From Thermoplasmata archaeon (GTDB lineage: Archaea > Thermoplasmatota > Thermoplasmata > Thermoplasmatales > Thermoplasmataceae), in contig JAJYRT010000002.1 in assembly GCA_021793945.1 (NCBI GenBank), positions 1 through 36,427 of the forward strand: 36,427 nucleotides of DNA, given 5' to 3'. Below are positions 23,104 to 31,803 of the stretch, in pieces. The translations under genes and the position numbers were made by a program. A model generated the notes under the pieces. The model searched no databases, was not told the DNA's origin, and saw only the letters and a program-made list of their open reading frames with translations. The stretch's first letter is position 1. Each line of letters begins with the position of its first letter.

Positions 23104-24147
23104 TCAGCGTAACGCCTTGAAGAAGCCGGTAAGCAGCTCTATTGCCTCCGTCAGTCTCTCGGTTTCTGGTGTAAAACAGAGCCTGAACGAGTTTTCAGAC
23201 CCGAAATATTCCCCTGAGGATAGAAGCACTCCCGTCCTGGAGAGTACCTGCCTGCAAAGGTCCACCGAATTTATCTTCGACTTGTATTGCATAAGACAAT
23301 ATGGAGCAGATCCCGACCCAACTTCCGAGATCAGGCCGGTTTCGTCCGCGAAATCGGAAACTATCTTCCGGTTGACGTCCACAAGCTTCTTTGCCAGACC
23401 ATAGAAATAATCCCTCTTCTGGAGAATCTGCGCAGCGATCCAGAGAAAGTATGATGAGCTTCCACCGGTAAATAGGCTCCTGAGGTGGTTGACCCTGGCA
23501 ATGGTCTCCTCGTCTGAGATGGCGTATCCCGTCCTCATGAAACCGAGACCGTAAAATTTCGAAAATGTGTTGGAGAAAATCGTGCCCTCGCTTACCCTGA
23601 TTCTCTCAGGCTTTTCATACGAGAAATCCATGAACGCCTCGTCAACCAGGGCGTGGGTGTTGTTCTCTGCAACTGTTTCCGCTACATGTTGAATAACTTC
23701 CTTCCTGTACCGGACACCGCGGGGGTTGTTTGGATCGCTGAGCATGAAAGAGGTTTCTTTTCCAGCTTTTCCGGGAAAGTCATTCCCGGTGATCCTGTTG
23801 ACCCTTAATCCGACCATTTCCGGAACCGAGAACATTGGTTCATATTCTGGTACCGGCATGGATACGTTCTCATGATTCATGGCCATGATAGATGCGGCGA
23901 TAAAAATAGCCTGGGATCCTCCTATTGTCGAGGTTACGTTATTCTCGCCGACGGAATGCAGTGCTGCAACCGTTTTCCTGAAAAGCCGTTCGCCATCGAT
24001 ATTTGCCGCCGCAAATTCTGCGAAATCTGTCTTGATGCCGATCCTGGAGATGTCAACCTGGTTCATTCCGCTCTGGCTCAGGTTGTATTTTGTGCCAGGT
24101 ACGGTGTCCATCAGCCAGTCGTATAGATCAAAAGTGGAATCCTGCAT
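23104..24147 (-). CDS. PLP-dependent aminotransferase, class I/II (HisC-like)
   Basis: This fold-type I aminotransferase is 347 aa from the ATG at 24147. SDPNNPRG carries the NP motif, DEAFMDFS carries the cofactor-ring Asp, and SNTFSKFYGLGFMRTGY supplies the Schiff-base Lys (Lys197) and the phosphate-binding Arg. It resembles histidinol-phosphate and related aminotransferases, but substrate is not evident and no his genes are near. A TTG 75 bp upstream extends the frame, but a TATA-like ACATTATTAGG about 27 bp before the ATG favours the shorter form. Its position just upstream of the 2-oxoacid dehydrogenase operon suggests supply of branched-chain 2-oxoacids, an inference. Confidence 0.85.
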   Translation of the reverse strand: MQDSTFDLYDWLMDTVPGTKYNLSQSGMNQVDISRIGIKTDFAEFAAANIDGERLFRKTVAALHSVGENNVTSTIGGSQAIFIAASIMAMNHENVSMPVPEYEPMFSVPEMVGLRVNRITGNDFPGKAGKETSFMLSDPNNPRGVRYRKEVIQHVAETVAENNTHALVDEAFMDFSYEKPERIRVSEGTIFSNTFSKFYGLGFMRTGYAISDEETIARVNHLRSLFTGGSSSYFLWIAAQILQKRDYFYGLAKKLVDVNRKIVSDFADETGLISEVGSGSAPYCLMQYKSKINSVDLCRQVLSRTGVLLSSGEYFGSENSFRLCFTPETERLTEAIELLTGFFKALR

Positions 24148-24152
24148 GGTGC

Positions 24153-24178
24153 CTAATAGCTCTAATGTCCCTAATAAT
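24153..24178. repeat. Three CTAAT steps at 9-bp spacing
   Basis: CTAAT begins at 24153, 24162 and 24171 directly upstream of the aminotransferase ATG. If the gene used the upstream TTG, these would encode a Leu-Leu-Gly-Thr repeat; with the ATG start they lie in the core promoter. Function, if any, is unknown. Confidence 0.25.
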
Positions 24179-24220
24179 GTTACCTCGGACGTTCCTGAAG
24201 CTGATTGCTTGAATATCGCC

Positions 24221-24258
24221 AAAAATAAAAAAAAATATTTTTTATGTCAAAAAAAAAA
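24221..24258 (-). terminator. T-rich terminator region after the SSF gene
   Basis: Read on the minus strand after the symporter stop codon there are ten consecutive T (24249-24258). Next comes the self-complementary AAAAAATATTTTTT (24230-24243) and a further T-run. Runs of T are the main archaeal termination signal. The same tract precedes the aminotransferase and could also supply an upstream TATA element. Confidence 0.5.
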
Positions 24259-24286
24259 TTGGGAATGGTTCCGCTTGTGCTCCGTT

Positions 24287-25810
24287 TCACTCCTTTGCCT
24301 GAGCAGGCGCAACCTTTCCCTTCTTTCCAGCATAGCTGAAGACAAGCGTTCCTACACCCACAACTATGAGGTTGGCCAGCAGAGCAAACAGGCCGATGAA
24401 GAACGGCCCGAATTCACTATTGGTCTGAATTAGTGTGGTTTTCCATGTAGAGTAGTGGTTGGCGACCTCCATAAAGTAGAACCCGAATCCCAATCCTACC
24501 AGAAGCCCCAGGGTGAGAGCATGCTTGTGCAGCTTGTCTGTTATAAGCCCCAGAAACAGTGAAGGAAGTGTCTGCAGGATAATTATCCCTCCAAGCAGTT
24601 GAAGCTGGACAGAATATGTTAGAGGAAAGATGAATACGAATCCAACAGCAAGGAATATGAAAAGGACAGCTGCTATCTTTGCAATCTTTGTTTCAGCTGC
24701 TGGCTTTAGATTTGGCTTGAATTCCCTGATTATATTTCGCGTAAGCAGGTTTGACTGAGATATTGCCATTATTGACGCAGGAACAAGGCCGCCGATGAAT
24801 ATTCCAAGAAAAGCGAAGCCGGTGAGCCAGCCAGGCAGAGTGTAGAATATGAGTGCAGGTACCACATAAGTTCCCTCAGTTGTACTAGGATATGTGGAAA
24901 GGAAGCTCATGGCGGATGGGTTAGCGTAAACAAACACTCCAAACAGTGCCAGGAAAGCCAGTCCTATTCCATAAAGCGGTAACAGCGACTGGCTTGTCCT
25001 GAGAACTTTCGGACTCTTGGCGCTCAAGGAACCGGTGACTGCATGCGGATACAGGTAAAGTGCAAGTGCACTCATCAAGAACAGGCTCCAGTATGCGTTG
25101 AACTGCGTTGGCAATAAATTGTAAGGATGCCCGGTCGCCGATGCAAGAGTGAAAGCATGGGCAATGTTGGTCGTTGATGCGACCACAATAACTACTATAG
25201 CCACGCTTAACAGTATTATTGCATCCTTGAATATAGCCGTAAGTGTAGCGCCTCTCAAGCCGTTGAAGTACGTGAAAATTGCGAGAATCACGAAAGAGAG
25301 AACCAGTGCAGTGTCAGTAACCAGTGTTATGTCTCCAATTCCAGAGAGCATAACACTGAGCACAGAAAGCATCCCGACTATCTGCAAGCCTATATAGGGA
25401 AGTTCTGCAACTATTCCAACTATGGCAACGAGTACCGCGAGGATAGCGCTTTTTGAATTGCCCTTTATGAAATCTGCAGCAGTGACATATCCTTTTTTCT
25501 GAGATATTCTCCACAGTTTAGGCATAGCCCACATCGCTATTCCAAAGGTGACTGCAACATACGGGACTGCATAGAAAAATATCGCTCCAATGCCAAATAC
25601 GGAAGAAGGTATCGCTATGAAGGTATATGCAGTATAAAGATCCGCTCCGACCAAGAACCATACTATCCATACACTGAAATGCCTCCCTCCAACTGCCCAT
25701 TCATCAAGCTTGCTCAGGTCTCCTTTCTTGTAATTCCTGCCCCATACGCCGAGGAAGACAAATACAACAAATAGCGCGATGAATATACCGATTCCAAGAT
25801 CACTCAACAT
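24287..25810 (-). CDS. Sodium:solute symporter family (SSF) transporter
   Basis: This 507-aa membrane protein has about 13 hydrophobic helices and an outside N-terminus. DEWAVGGRHFSVWIVWFLVG at about 37-56 is the SSF opening seen in pantothenate-, acetate- and proline-type carriers (G-R-x-f then a helix-2 WFLVGAD). FLGIFIGGLVPASIMAISQS in the central part is also typical. Whether it uses Na+ or H+ is not visible; acidophiles usually couple to H+. The gene sits 2 bp after the small DUF3311 protein gene, the common pairing for this SSF subgroup. Substrate is unknown; an organic acid would suit the surroundings. Confidence 0.88.
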   Translation of the reverse strand: MLSDLGIGIFIALFVVFVFLGVWGRNYKKGDLSKLDEWAVGGRHFSVWIVWFLVGADLYTAYTFIAIPSSVFGIGAIFFYAVPYVAVTFGIAMWAMPKLWRISQKKGYVTAADFIKGNSKSAILAVLVAIVGIVAELPYIGLQIVGMLSVLSVMLSGIGDITLVTDTALVLSFVILAIFTYFNGLRGATLTAIFKDAIILLSVAIVVIVVASTTNIAHAFTLASATGHPYNLLPTQFNAYWSLFLMSALALYLYPHAVTGSLSAKSPKVLRTSQSLLPLYGIGLAFLALFGVFVYANPSAMSFLSTYPSTTEGTYVVPALIFYTLPGWLTGFAFLGIFIGGLVPASIMAISQSNLLTRNIIREFKPNLKPAAETKIAKIAAVLFIFLAVGFVFIFPLTYSVQLQLLGGIIILQTLPSLFLGLITDKLHKHALTLGLLVGLGFGFYFMEVANHYSTWKTTLIQTNSEFGPFFIGLFALLANLIVVGVGTLVFSYAGKKGKVAPAQAKE

Positions 25811-25812
25811 TT

Positions 25813-26022
25813 TTACTCATCCCCCTCTGCCCTGTTCCAGATCAGGGCTGCTGAGCCGAACAGCAGTGCAGCCAGGAAGAGCCACATTATCTGATACCAG
25901 TAGAAGAATGGCAGCCCCCCCAAGGTCGGTGAATTCACGGCATATCCAGGCACGTCCAGCAAAGCTATAAAGGGTATTACGGTCAATACCGATACCAAAA
26001 CTATCAAAGAAGATTTCTTCAT
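25813..26022 (-). CDS. DUF3311 small membrane protein, SSF partner
   Basis: The 69-aa product has two transmembrane segments (about 6-24 and 43-61) and the DUF3311 motif GLPFFYWYQ between them. DUF3311 genes regularly precede SSF symporters, and this one stops 2 bp before the SSF ATG. The partner probably aids assembly or stability of the carrier, though its role is not established. The start is set at ATG 26022; an in-frame TTG at 26031, about 26 bp from TTTTTATACC, could instead give a leaderless 72-aa form. Confidence 0.75.
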   Translation of the reverse strand: MKKSSLIVLVSVLTVIPFIALLDVPGYAVNSPTLGGLPFFYWYQIMWLFLAALLFGSAALIWNRAEGDE

Positions 26023-26153
26023 TGCTTTCAAAATAAATGCACGCTGATACGGTATAAAAATGTTTGTTCGGTATGCTGTCTTAAAGAAAGAGAATAAAAA
26101 TCTGTTTTTAGGAATAATTATGGAATTAAATTTAAACGAATATAATTAGCCGA

Positions 26154-27041
26154 TCACTTCAGCAACGCCAGAAGTTTGGGTACCACCTGATACATATCTC
26201 CGACAATGCCATAATCACACTCCTCGAAAATTGGAGCGCTCTTGTCCTTGTTTATTGCCATTATGACCTTTGAACCCCTGATGCCTGCAATATGCTGTAT
26301 CTGTCCGGATATTCCAAGTGCGATGTACACCTTAGGGCTTACTTTCTTGCCTGAGATGCCTACCCAACGGTCTTCTCCAAGCCACTGGTAGTCGAGGCAG
26401 ACCGGTCTTGATCCGGCAAACTCCGCGCCCAGCGCCCTGACGAGTGGTTCAAGCTGCTGCAGGCCTTCCTTCTTTCCCAGACCCCTGCCTACGCTTACGA
26501 GTATCTTTGCGCTTGATATGTCAACACCGGTCGATGCTTTGTTCTCGGTCTTTTCAACCTTCACTGGAGTTTCCTGGAGTGCAACCTCCTCGATAGAAGA
26601 ATTCGTCCCGGCTGCACTTGCTTCTGATATCCCGGGTGCAACCGTAAACAGTTTCGCCGATGACTCCTCCTCAAGGACCGTCTTGCCGCCGTAGAAGTAG
26701 CGTCTCGTCCTCGCTTTCCCCTCTGTAACATCGAAGCTGTTAATCTCGGCAACGCATCTTGATCCAAGTGCGATTGCCAGGTATCCGGCAACTTCCCTTC
26801 CGAGTATGGTTGAGTCTACGAATGCATAGTCATATCCAGCCTGGAAAATTTCTGAGAGTTTCTCTCCCACGTTCCCTGAATTAAGCGTTCCAGTCAGTGA
26901 GTAGATCTTTCCTGATCCGGAGGAGGCGAACTTTTCCTTCAGTTCGGAGGGCACTGCCATGTCAACGTCCATTTTCCCCCGCAGATATGTTGCTGTCTGG
27001 TTTCCCTGAGCAACGCTGTCAGAAAACAGCAGGGCCTTCAT
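26154..27041 (-). CDS. etfA: Electron transfer flavoprotein alpha subunit
   Basis: ETF collects electrons from acyl-CoA dehydrogenases. The 295-aa alpha subunit has the C-terminal FAD-binding domain with VSPKVYIALGISGQIQH (about 235-251) and the SVGRGLG motif (about 190). The N-terminal half is a shorter version of the usual domain, as in archaeal ETFs. The ATG overlaps the etfB stop, with AAGGAGG seven bases upstream. An AT-rich tract with a 7-bp inverted repeat (TAATTAT at 26115, ATAATTA at 26142) follows the stop codon and may end the transcript. Confidence 0.93.
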   Translation of the reverse strand: MKALLFSDSVAQGNQTATYLRGKMDVDMAVPSELKEKFASSGSGKIYSLTGTLNSGNVGEKLSEIFQAGYDYAFVDSTILGREVAGYLAIALGSRCVAEINSFDVTEGKARTRRYFYGGKTVLEEESSAKLFTVAPGISEASAAGTNSSIEEVALQETPVKVEKTENKASTGVDISSAKILVSVGRGLGKKEGLQQLEPLVRALGAEFAGSRPVCLDYQWLGEDRWVGISGKKVSPKVYIALGISGQIQHIAGIRGSKVIMAINKDKSAPIFEECDYGIVGDMYQVVPKLLALLK

Positions 27042-27781
27042 CTCATCTCCTCCTTGAGAACCTTTGCCAGTTCCGGAACTCCTTTGTCAACATCTTCAAA
27101 TATCATCTTCTTCCTCTCGCTCTTTGGAGCCCTGTTGGATAATATTTTTGTATACTCTTCAGGAGGCAACGCTGCCTTCTCTGTGTTTATGGGCTTCCTG
27201 CCCGCCGCAAGTATCTGCATCACCGGTGGAAGCCTTGGCTGGTTGGTCTCCTGTGTAACGGAAACAACGACCGGGAGTTTTGAAATTATGGTCACGTCCC
27301 TGTCCTCGAGCACGCGTTTCACCCTGGCATTTCCGCCCTCTATCTGGACTGATACAGCGTTTCCAAGGAGCGGTTCACCAGTCAGCCGGGAAATCATTCC
27401 GGGCAGAAGACCGGATATGGAATCCGCTGACTGGTTCCCCATTATGATTATGTCATGCTTTATCCCTGCTATCTTTGCCGCTAAAACCCTGGCGGTATAG
27501 GAAGGATTGTTTCCCGCATACCCTGTTATGACAAACCCCTCATCCACGCCCATTGCGAACGCCTTCTTCATGATTGCCGGAGATTGGGCGTCACCGAAAA
27601 TAATCGCTGTTACCTTCCCCCCATGCTTTTCCTTGACCTGGACAGCCGCCTCCACTGCATTCTCGCTCAATGTTTCCATCCTTAACTGGACGTTTTTAAC
27701 CATTGGCTCACCGGTCGATGGATCCGGTTTTATCAGTTCGAGGTCAGGCATCTGTTTTACGAGAACTATTATGTCTACCAT
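27038..27781 (-). CDS. etfB: Electron transfer flavoprotein beta subunit
   Basis: The 247-aa subunit opens with VLVKQMPDLE and carries NENAVEAA-like LSENAVEAAVQVKEKHGG (38-55). DIIIMGNQSADSISGLLPGM follows in the middle, the AMP-binding/ETF-beta signature region. It forms a heterodimer with EtfA. The gene leads the etfBA operon. A TATA-like AAGTATAAAACC (27817-27828) is about 40 bp upstream, which leaves a leader of about 15 nt, unlike the leaderless pattern of other operons here. Electrons should pass on to the EtfD-type protein encoded at 29680-31728. Confidence 0.93.
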   Translation of the reverse strand: MVDIIVLVKQMPDLELIKPDPSTGEPMVKNVQLRMETLSENAVEAAVQVKEKHGGKVTAIIFGDAQSPAIMKKAFAMGVDEGFVITGYAGNNPSYTARVLAAKIAGIKHDIIIMGNQSADSISGLLPGMISRLTGEPLLGNAVSVQIEGGNARVKRVLEDRDVTIISKLPVVVSVTQETNQPRLPPVMQILAAGRKPINTEKAALPPEEYTKILSNRAPKSERKKMIFEDVDKGVPELAKVLKEEMR

Positions 27782-27816
27782 TGAAACACCTATCCGTTAA
27801 GGACATCGGATGTTAG

Positions 27817-27828
27817 GTTTTATACTTT
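27817..27828 (-). promoter_or_regulatory. TATA-like element of etfBA
   Basis: AAGTATAAAACC on the minus strand is the best TATA match in the window. Its centre is about 41 bp before the etfB ATG. Apart from this site and the odd palindrome GCATCAACTTGATGC (27917-27931), I see nothing in the roughly 200 bp up to the IS element. Confidence 0.5.
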
Positions 27829-27979
27829 TTCCGAATATCACAATGCCAGCAGAGCATATGCGCAAAATGACTTCAATGACAGCCGCATGGGGGCGTAATA
27901 CAGAACAGGAGAACGAGCATCAACTTGATGCGGCCATACGACCTAATTTTATCATTATGTATCGATATTTCACCGATTC

Positions 27980-28026
27980 CGTCGCAAGGAAGCCCACGTG
28001 CTTCAGCGGTGGGAGGAGTTGCGACG
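27980..28026 (+). repeat. Left-end subterminal hairpin of the IS element
   Basis: CGTCGCAA pairs perfectly with TTGCGACG across the ends of this 47-nt stretch; CCCAC and GTGGG form an inner stem. GGTGGGAGGAGT downstream of the inner stem is typical of IS1341-type left ends. Subterminal hairpins of this sort are recognised as single-stranded DNA by TnpA. Confidence 0.65.
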
Positions 28027-28057
28027 CCGTTATATATTGATTGTGTGTATCTATCTT

Positions 28058-29173
28058 GTGCTTAAGACCCTCCAGATCAAGCTGCTTCCTGATAATGACC
28101 AGAGGCGGGCTCTCATCGATACCTTCCTTCAGTTCAATGATGCCTGCAACTTCGTTTCTAATATAGCATGGGAAAAGAGGCTGTTCAACAAGATCCTGAT
28201 CCAGAAAATCGTCTACAGGGATGTCAGGGAAAAATTCGGACTGGCATCACAGCTCGCCGTCAGGGTCATAGCGAAGGTTGTGGAAACGTACAAGGCAGAC
28301 AGGACAACCTTTCATGTATTCAGGGATTTTGGATCCATTGTCTATGATCAGAGGATATTGAGCTTCAAGGGAATGGATACGGTGAGCATCAACACCGTTC
28401 ATGGAAGGATAAGGATACCCATAACCATCGGAAAATACGGAGAGATACCTTTTCAGAGAATAAGGGGACAGTGTGATCTTGTCAGGAGAAACAGGCTGTT
28501 CTACCTCATGGTTGCCGTCGAAGTGCCAGAAGAACCCATGGTTAAGCACGAGGACATTATCGGCGTTGACATGGGCATCGTAAACATTGCCGTTGATTCC
28601 ACGGGTAAGTACTATTCCGGGGATAGGGTCAATGAAGTCAGGGAAAACAATGCAGGCCTGCGATCCAGATTGCAGTCTGCTGGAACTAAATCGGCTAAAC
28701 GCCATTTGAAGAAGCTCTCCGGAAAGGAGAGCAGGTTTGCGAGAAATACCAACCATGTCATATCGAAGGAGATCGTTCAGAAAGCCAAAGGCACCTCTTT
28801 CGCTATAGCCATCGAGAACCTCGAAGGCATACGGATGGGGACAACCGTTAGGAAGGGCAATAGATATATCCACAACTCTTGGTCTTTCTACCAACTCAGT
28901 CAGTTCATAGAATACAAAGCTAAGGAAGCGGGCATTCCAGTGATTGTTATCGATCCACGTAACACGAGCAGGGAATGCCCTAAATGCCATTCTATCGATA
29001 GAAGGAACAGACCTGAACGATCTCTCTTCAGATGTATATCCTGTGGTCTAGAGGGTGAGGCAGATTTTATCGCTTCCCTCAACATCAGGAACAGGGCTGA
29101 TGTCAACCAGCCTATTGTGACGGGTGCTATTTTTGGTCATTCAATCCTCCCAGTTGCAAGCCAACGTCTTTAG
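28058..29173 (+). CDS. tnpB: TnpB, RNA-guided nuclease of IS605/IS1341-type element
   Basis: TnpB proteins are reRNA (omega RNA)-guided endonucleases ancestral to Cas12. The 371-aa product begins VLKTLQIKLLPDNDQ, the usual N-terminus. RuvC residues are Asp in IIGVDMGIVN, Glu in IENLEG and Asp in EADFIASLNI, so the nuclease appears intact. The zinc finger is CPKC...CISC. The GTG start at 28058 is chosen because it begins the family N-terminus and lies about 26 bp after TTATATATTG (28030-28039), a good TATA position. The TAG stop lies inside the right-end hairpin. Compared with the remnant at 10.9-11.2 kb this copy is recent and complete. Confidence 0.9.
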   Translation: MLKTLQIKLLPDNDQRRALIDTFLQFNDACNFVSNIAWEKRLFNKILIQKIVYRDVREKFGLASQLAVRVIAKVVETYKADRTTFHVFRDFGSIVYDQRILSFKGMDTVSINTVHGRIRIPITIGKYGEIPFQRIRGQCDLVRRNRLFYLMVAVEVPEEPMVKHEDIIGVDMGIVNIAVDSTGKYYSGDRVNEVRENNAGLRSRLQSAGTKSAKRHLKKLSGKESRFARNTNHVISKEIVQKAKGTSFAIAIENLEGIRMGTTVRKGNRYIHNSWSFYQLSQFIEYKAKEAGIPVIVIDPRNTSRECPKCHSIDRRNRPERSLFRCISCGLEGEADFIASLNIRNRADVNQPIVTGAIFGHSILPVASQRL

Positions 29174-29188
29174 ACGTTGGTAGTTGAC
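29050..29188 (+). ncRNA. Probable omega RNA (reRNA) scaffold at the IS right end
   Basis: In TnpB systems the guide RNA scaffold overlaps the 3' end of tnpB and the right end, and the guide is the flanking DNA. Here CCAACGTCT/AGACGTTGG (29161-29180) is the terminal hairpin, ending at TTGAC (29184-29188). The guide would start at 29189 (TAATCATAATATAGTATTAC). The 5' boundary given is approximate. Positions rest on family knowledge and on alignment with the decayed copy. Confidence 0.5.
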
Positions 29189-29192
29189 TAAT

Positions 29193-29207
29193 CATAATAT
29201 AGTATTA
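29193..29207 (+). promoter_or_regulatory. TATA-like element abutting the IS right end
   Basis: CATAATATAGTATTA is about 22-29 bp before the ATG at 29222. It starts only five bases outside the inferred element boundary, so the element sits immediately upstream of this core promoter and has replaced whatever lay beyond it. Confidence 0.45.
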
Positions 29208-29221
29208 CGCCATCAGAAATT

Positions 29222-29611
29222 ATGGGATTCTTTAAAAAGAACATGAATTTAACCACAAGCAAGAACCTTAACGACGTTGTCTCTCAGTTCGGGAAGTTCC
29301 TCCAGAACCAGAAGTGGAAAGTATCAAGCAAGGTAGAGGGGGACAAGGCCGTCATTCAGGCGCAGAAACCTGGAATATTGCGCGACCTGGTGGCAGCGGA
29401 CAGGGCACTCACATTCACGTTTGACGCTACCGCTCCGGGACAGATAGAGGTTACGACCGGCGTTGGAAAGATCCTCAAGAACCTCGCCATAACCGCAATT
29501 GAGACATTGCTCCTGTCAGAGATATTTATTGTCGTTGATATCCCGGAGATCTTGTTCACCGAGCATGTTGAGAAAGAACTGCTGACACAGCTCCAGGCTA
29601 TTGCCCAGTGA
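29222..29611 (+). CDS. Hypothetical protein
   Basis: I do not recognise this 129-aa protein. It begins MGFFKKNMNLTTSKNLNDVV and has a mixed alpha/beta pattern (FLQNQKWKVSSKVEGDKAVI). The hydrophobic stretch near 89-112 (NLAITAIETLLLSEIFIVVD) could be one membrane-associated helix. It has its own TATA-like element and codon use typical of the window, so it is probably real. It is convergent with the EtfD gene, 68 bp apart, with no obvious terminator between them. Confidence 0.6.
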   Translation: MGFFKKNMNLTTSKNLNDVVSQFGKFLQNQKWKVSSKVEGDKAVIQAQKPGILRDLVAADRALTFTFDATAPGQIEVTTGVGKILKNLAITAIETLLLSEIFIVVDIPEILFTEHVEKELLTQLQAIAQ

Positions 29612-29679
29612 AAGAATAATCATACTGCTGCCGTGGTGTTTCCTTTTGCAAACATCAATGGCGGCCAGGTTTTCTCCGA

Positions 29680-31728
29680 TTATTGCTCCTTAATGTCGCC
29701 CGATGTGTCAAGGCGTTCTGCAACGAGTTCCGATATGTCCGTGATCTTCATCTTTTCTTCCCGGTTTGTTACCTTCCTTGCGTCATCCAGCATTGTCATG
29801 CAGTACGGGCACGCTGTAACAACTGTTGTGGCATCTACCTTGTCAGCCATCTCAATCCTCTTGTGCGAGACCTTCTGCCCTACGTTCTCTTCCATCCAGA
29901 GTCTGCCGCCACCGGCACCGCAGCAGAGACCTTTTGTCTTGTTCATCTCCATTTCTTCGTAATTCTCAGCGAATTCAGTCAGCACACTTCTTGGCTCCTC
30001 GAATATCCTGTTGTATCTTCCGAGGTAACAGGCGTCGTGGTAGGTGTATTTCTCTACCAGGTCCCTGTCAAGCTGCTTAATCTTTATCTTGCCTGAAGCG
30101 AGAAGGTTGTTGATGAATTCTGTATGATGGTGCACCTCCAGCTCTATGCCGAAATCAGCGTATTCGTTCTTCAGCGAATTGAAGCAGTGTGCACAGCCCG
30201 TTATCACCTTCTGAACCCTCTTCTCCTTGAAGGTCTCGATATTCTGCTTAATGAGTATCTGCGCAAGGTATTCGTTTCCAGTCCTTCTAGCCGGATCACC
30301 AGAGCATTTCTCCTGCGAACCGAGTATGGCAAATGATATTCCTGCAACCTTCAGGATCTTTACGATTGAACGCGCAATTTCCTGGTTCCTCCGATCATAG
30401 CTTGCCACGCATCCGACCCAGTACAGTACGTCAAATTTAGCGTCAGGGGTCTTTGAAAGATCCACGACGTCCAGTCCGTTTGCCCAGTCTCCCCTTGTTG
30501 ATGGGTCGACAACCCATGGTGCGCCGTACGACTCCATATTTCTCTGGAAATCCAGCACCTCCCTTGGAGCCTTTCCCTCGTTAAGCACCAGAGAGCGTCT
30601 CATGTCAACAATCTTTGGCACATGATCGATCATGACGGGACACTGCTCCACGCATGCCATGCACGTTGTGCATGACCAGAGATCTTCTTCCAGGATGGGT
30701 TCTCCTATGACCTTGGTGAATACTGATGATGTTGCAACATCGTCGTGGTTTTTCCTGAGCTCCTTCCCCTCCTTCATTACAACCTCACGAAGGTCCCATA
30801 TTATTTCCCTGGGAGAGAGCGTCTTTCCTGTAAGGTTTGCCGGGCAGTTTGCCGTGCATCTTCCGCACTCCGTGCAGGAATCAAAATCAAGATAATCTTT
30901 CCATGTAAAATCTCTTGCGTCCGTTGCTCCGAATCTCGTCTCCTTGTCGAAATCTATCGGGGTGAGCCTGGCAGGTTGATCATCCTTGGCCAGTAAGACG
31001 TTAAGCGGTGCAGCAAACAGGTGAAGGTGCTTGGACCTCGGGACGTAGACCAGGAAAACCAGGAAAATCAAGGCATGGATAGACCACGTTATCCAGTACA
31101 GGTAGAGCCCGGCTGTAGGGCCAATCTTAGGGAACACTGAGGCAAAGAAGTTGGTTATTGGGGTGACACCTGGTGCAAGCCCCTCCATTATGCTTCCCGG
31201 ATAACCTGAGCTTATACCGTCCAGCCGTATAACGCCAAGTATGTAGTATGTAACCATCAGCCCCCCGATCAGAGCAAGAATAAATGCAGCCTCGAATCCG
31301 TTATGCCCCTTGTATCGCGGTATCTTGATCACCCATCTCCTGACGACAGCGTAGATGACATCCGCGATGACTACTATGGCAAATATGTCCACAGTGAAGA
31401 ATATCACGTTCTCAAACAGGCCCTGTGAAAAGAGGGATGCTGACGGATCGATGCCTCTCACAAAAAACTCTGATGAGTACGCAGCAAATGCCAGAAAGCC
31501 CCAGAACATAAGAGCATGCATGATGCCTCCGCCCTTTTCCTTGAACAGCTTTCCCTGGAGTATGACGTTCCTGATGAATAGGTAAATACGCTTGGGTACA
31601 ACGCTTCTCATCCTTATCTTCCTGATCGGCATCTTCAGTGCGTCCCAGAGTACTTCATAAATTGCATAGAAAAACAGGAATACAGCAAGCAAAAGCCCTA
31701 CAAGCAGTACGACGGAGAAGAGATACAT
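29680..31728 (-). CDS. etfD: EtfD-type membrane Fe-S oxidoreductase (HdrD-like)
   Basis: This 682-aa protein probably carries electrons from ETF to the quinone pool. The N-terminal 230 residues hold about six membrane helices of the nitrate-reductase-gamma type, with histidines (for example His71 and His218) that could ligate heme b. Two [4Fe-4S] sets follow: CTECGRCTANC (285-295) and CTTCMACVEQC (353-363). Two CCG domains then occur: GC...CSGD...GCAHC, and DACYLGRYN...GLCCGAGGG...CPYC. This architecture matches EtfD of mycobacteria (Rv0338c), needed for fatty acid oxidation, and other HdrD-like proteins encoded with ETF. Here etfBA lies 1.9 kb away on the same strand, beyond the IS element. 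A TATA-like TTGTAAAATAATG lies about 50 bp upstream. Confidence 0.88.
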   Translation of the reverse strand: MYLFSVVLLVGLLLAVFLFFYAIYEVLWDALKMPIRKIRMRSVVPKRIYLFIRNVILQGKLFKEKGGGIMHALMFWGFLAFAAYSSEFFVRGIDPSASLFSQGLFENVIFFTVDIFAIVVIADVIYAVVRRWVIKIPRYKGHNGFEAAFILALIGGLMVTYYILGVIRLDGISSGYPGSIMEGLAPGVTPITNFFASVFPKIGPTAGLYLYWITWSIHALIFLVFLVYVPRSKHLHLFAAPLNVLLAKDDQPARLTPIDFDKETRFGATDARDFTWKDYLDFDSCTECGRCTANCPANLTGKTLSPREIIWDLREVVMKEGKELRKNHDDVATSSVFTKVIGEPILEEDLWSCTTCMACVEQCPVMIDHVPKIVDMRRSLVLNEGKAPREVLDFQRNMESYGAPWVVDPSTRGDWANGLDVVDLSKTPDAKFDVLYWVGCVASYDRRNQEIARSIVKILKVAGISFAILGSQEKCSGDPARRTGNEYLAQILIKQNIETFKEKRVQKVITGCAHCFNSLKNEYADFGIELEVHHHTEFINNLLASGKIKIKQLDRDLVEKYTYHDACYLGRYNRIFEEPRSVLTEFAENYEEMEMNKTKGLCCGAGGGRLWMEENVGQKVSHKRIEMADKVDATTVVTACPYCMTMLDDARKVTNREEKMKITDISELVAERLDTSGDIKEQ

Positions 31729-31803
31729 TCTGAAACCTCTGCGCGGTAGGAGTTCCCCTTAACCGCTTGTTTACATTATTTTACAACCTGTATTAAAGAT
31801 TGG

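Larger units (their letters stand above)
27980..29188 (+). mobile_element. TnpB-only IS605/IS1341-type element
   Basis: This element carries one gene (tnpB) and no tnpA transposase. The left end has an 8-bp outer stem CGTCGCAA/TTGCGACG (27980-28026) enclosing CCCAC...GTGGG. The right end has the hairpin CCAACGTC/GACGTTGG. The right boundary is placed at TTGAC (29184-29188), because alignment with the tnpB remnant at 10857-11155 stops there. It sits between etfBA and the EtfD gene. It needs a TnpA from elsewhere to move. Confidence 0.75.

Noticed and set aside
27917..27931. GCATCAACTTGATGC, a perfect 15-bp odd palindrome upstream of etfB.
   Set aside because: It is about 90 bp beyond the etfB TATA-like element and close to the IS left end. 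There is no second copy in the window, so no function can be argued.
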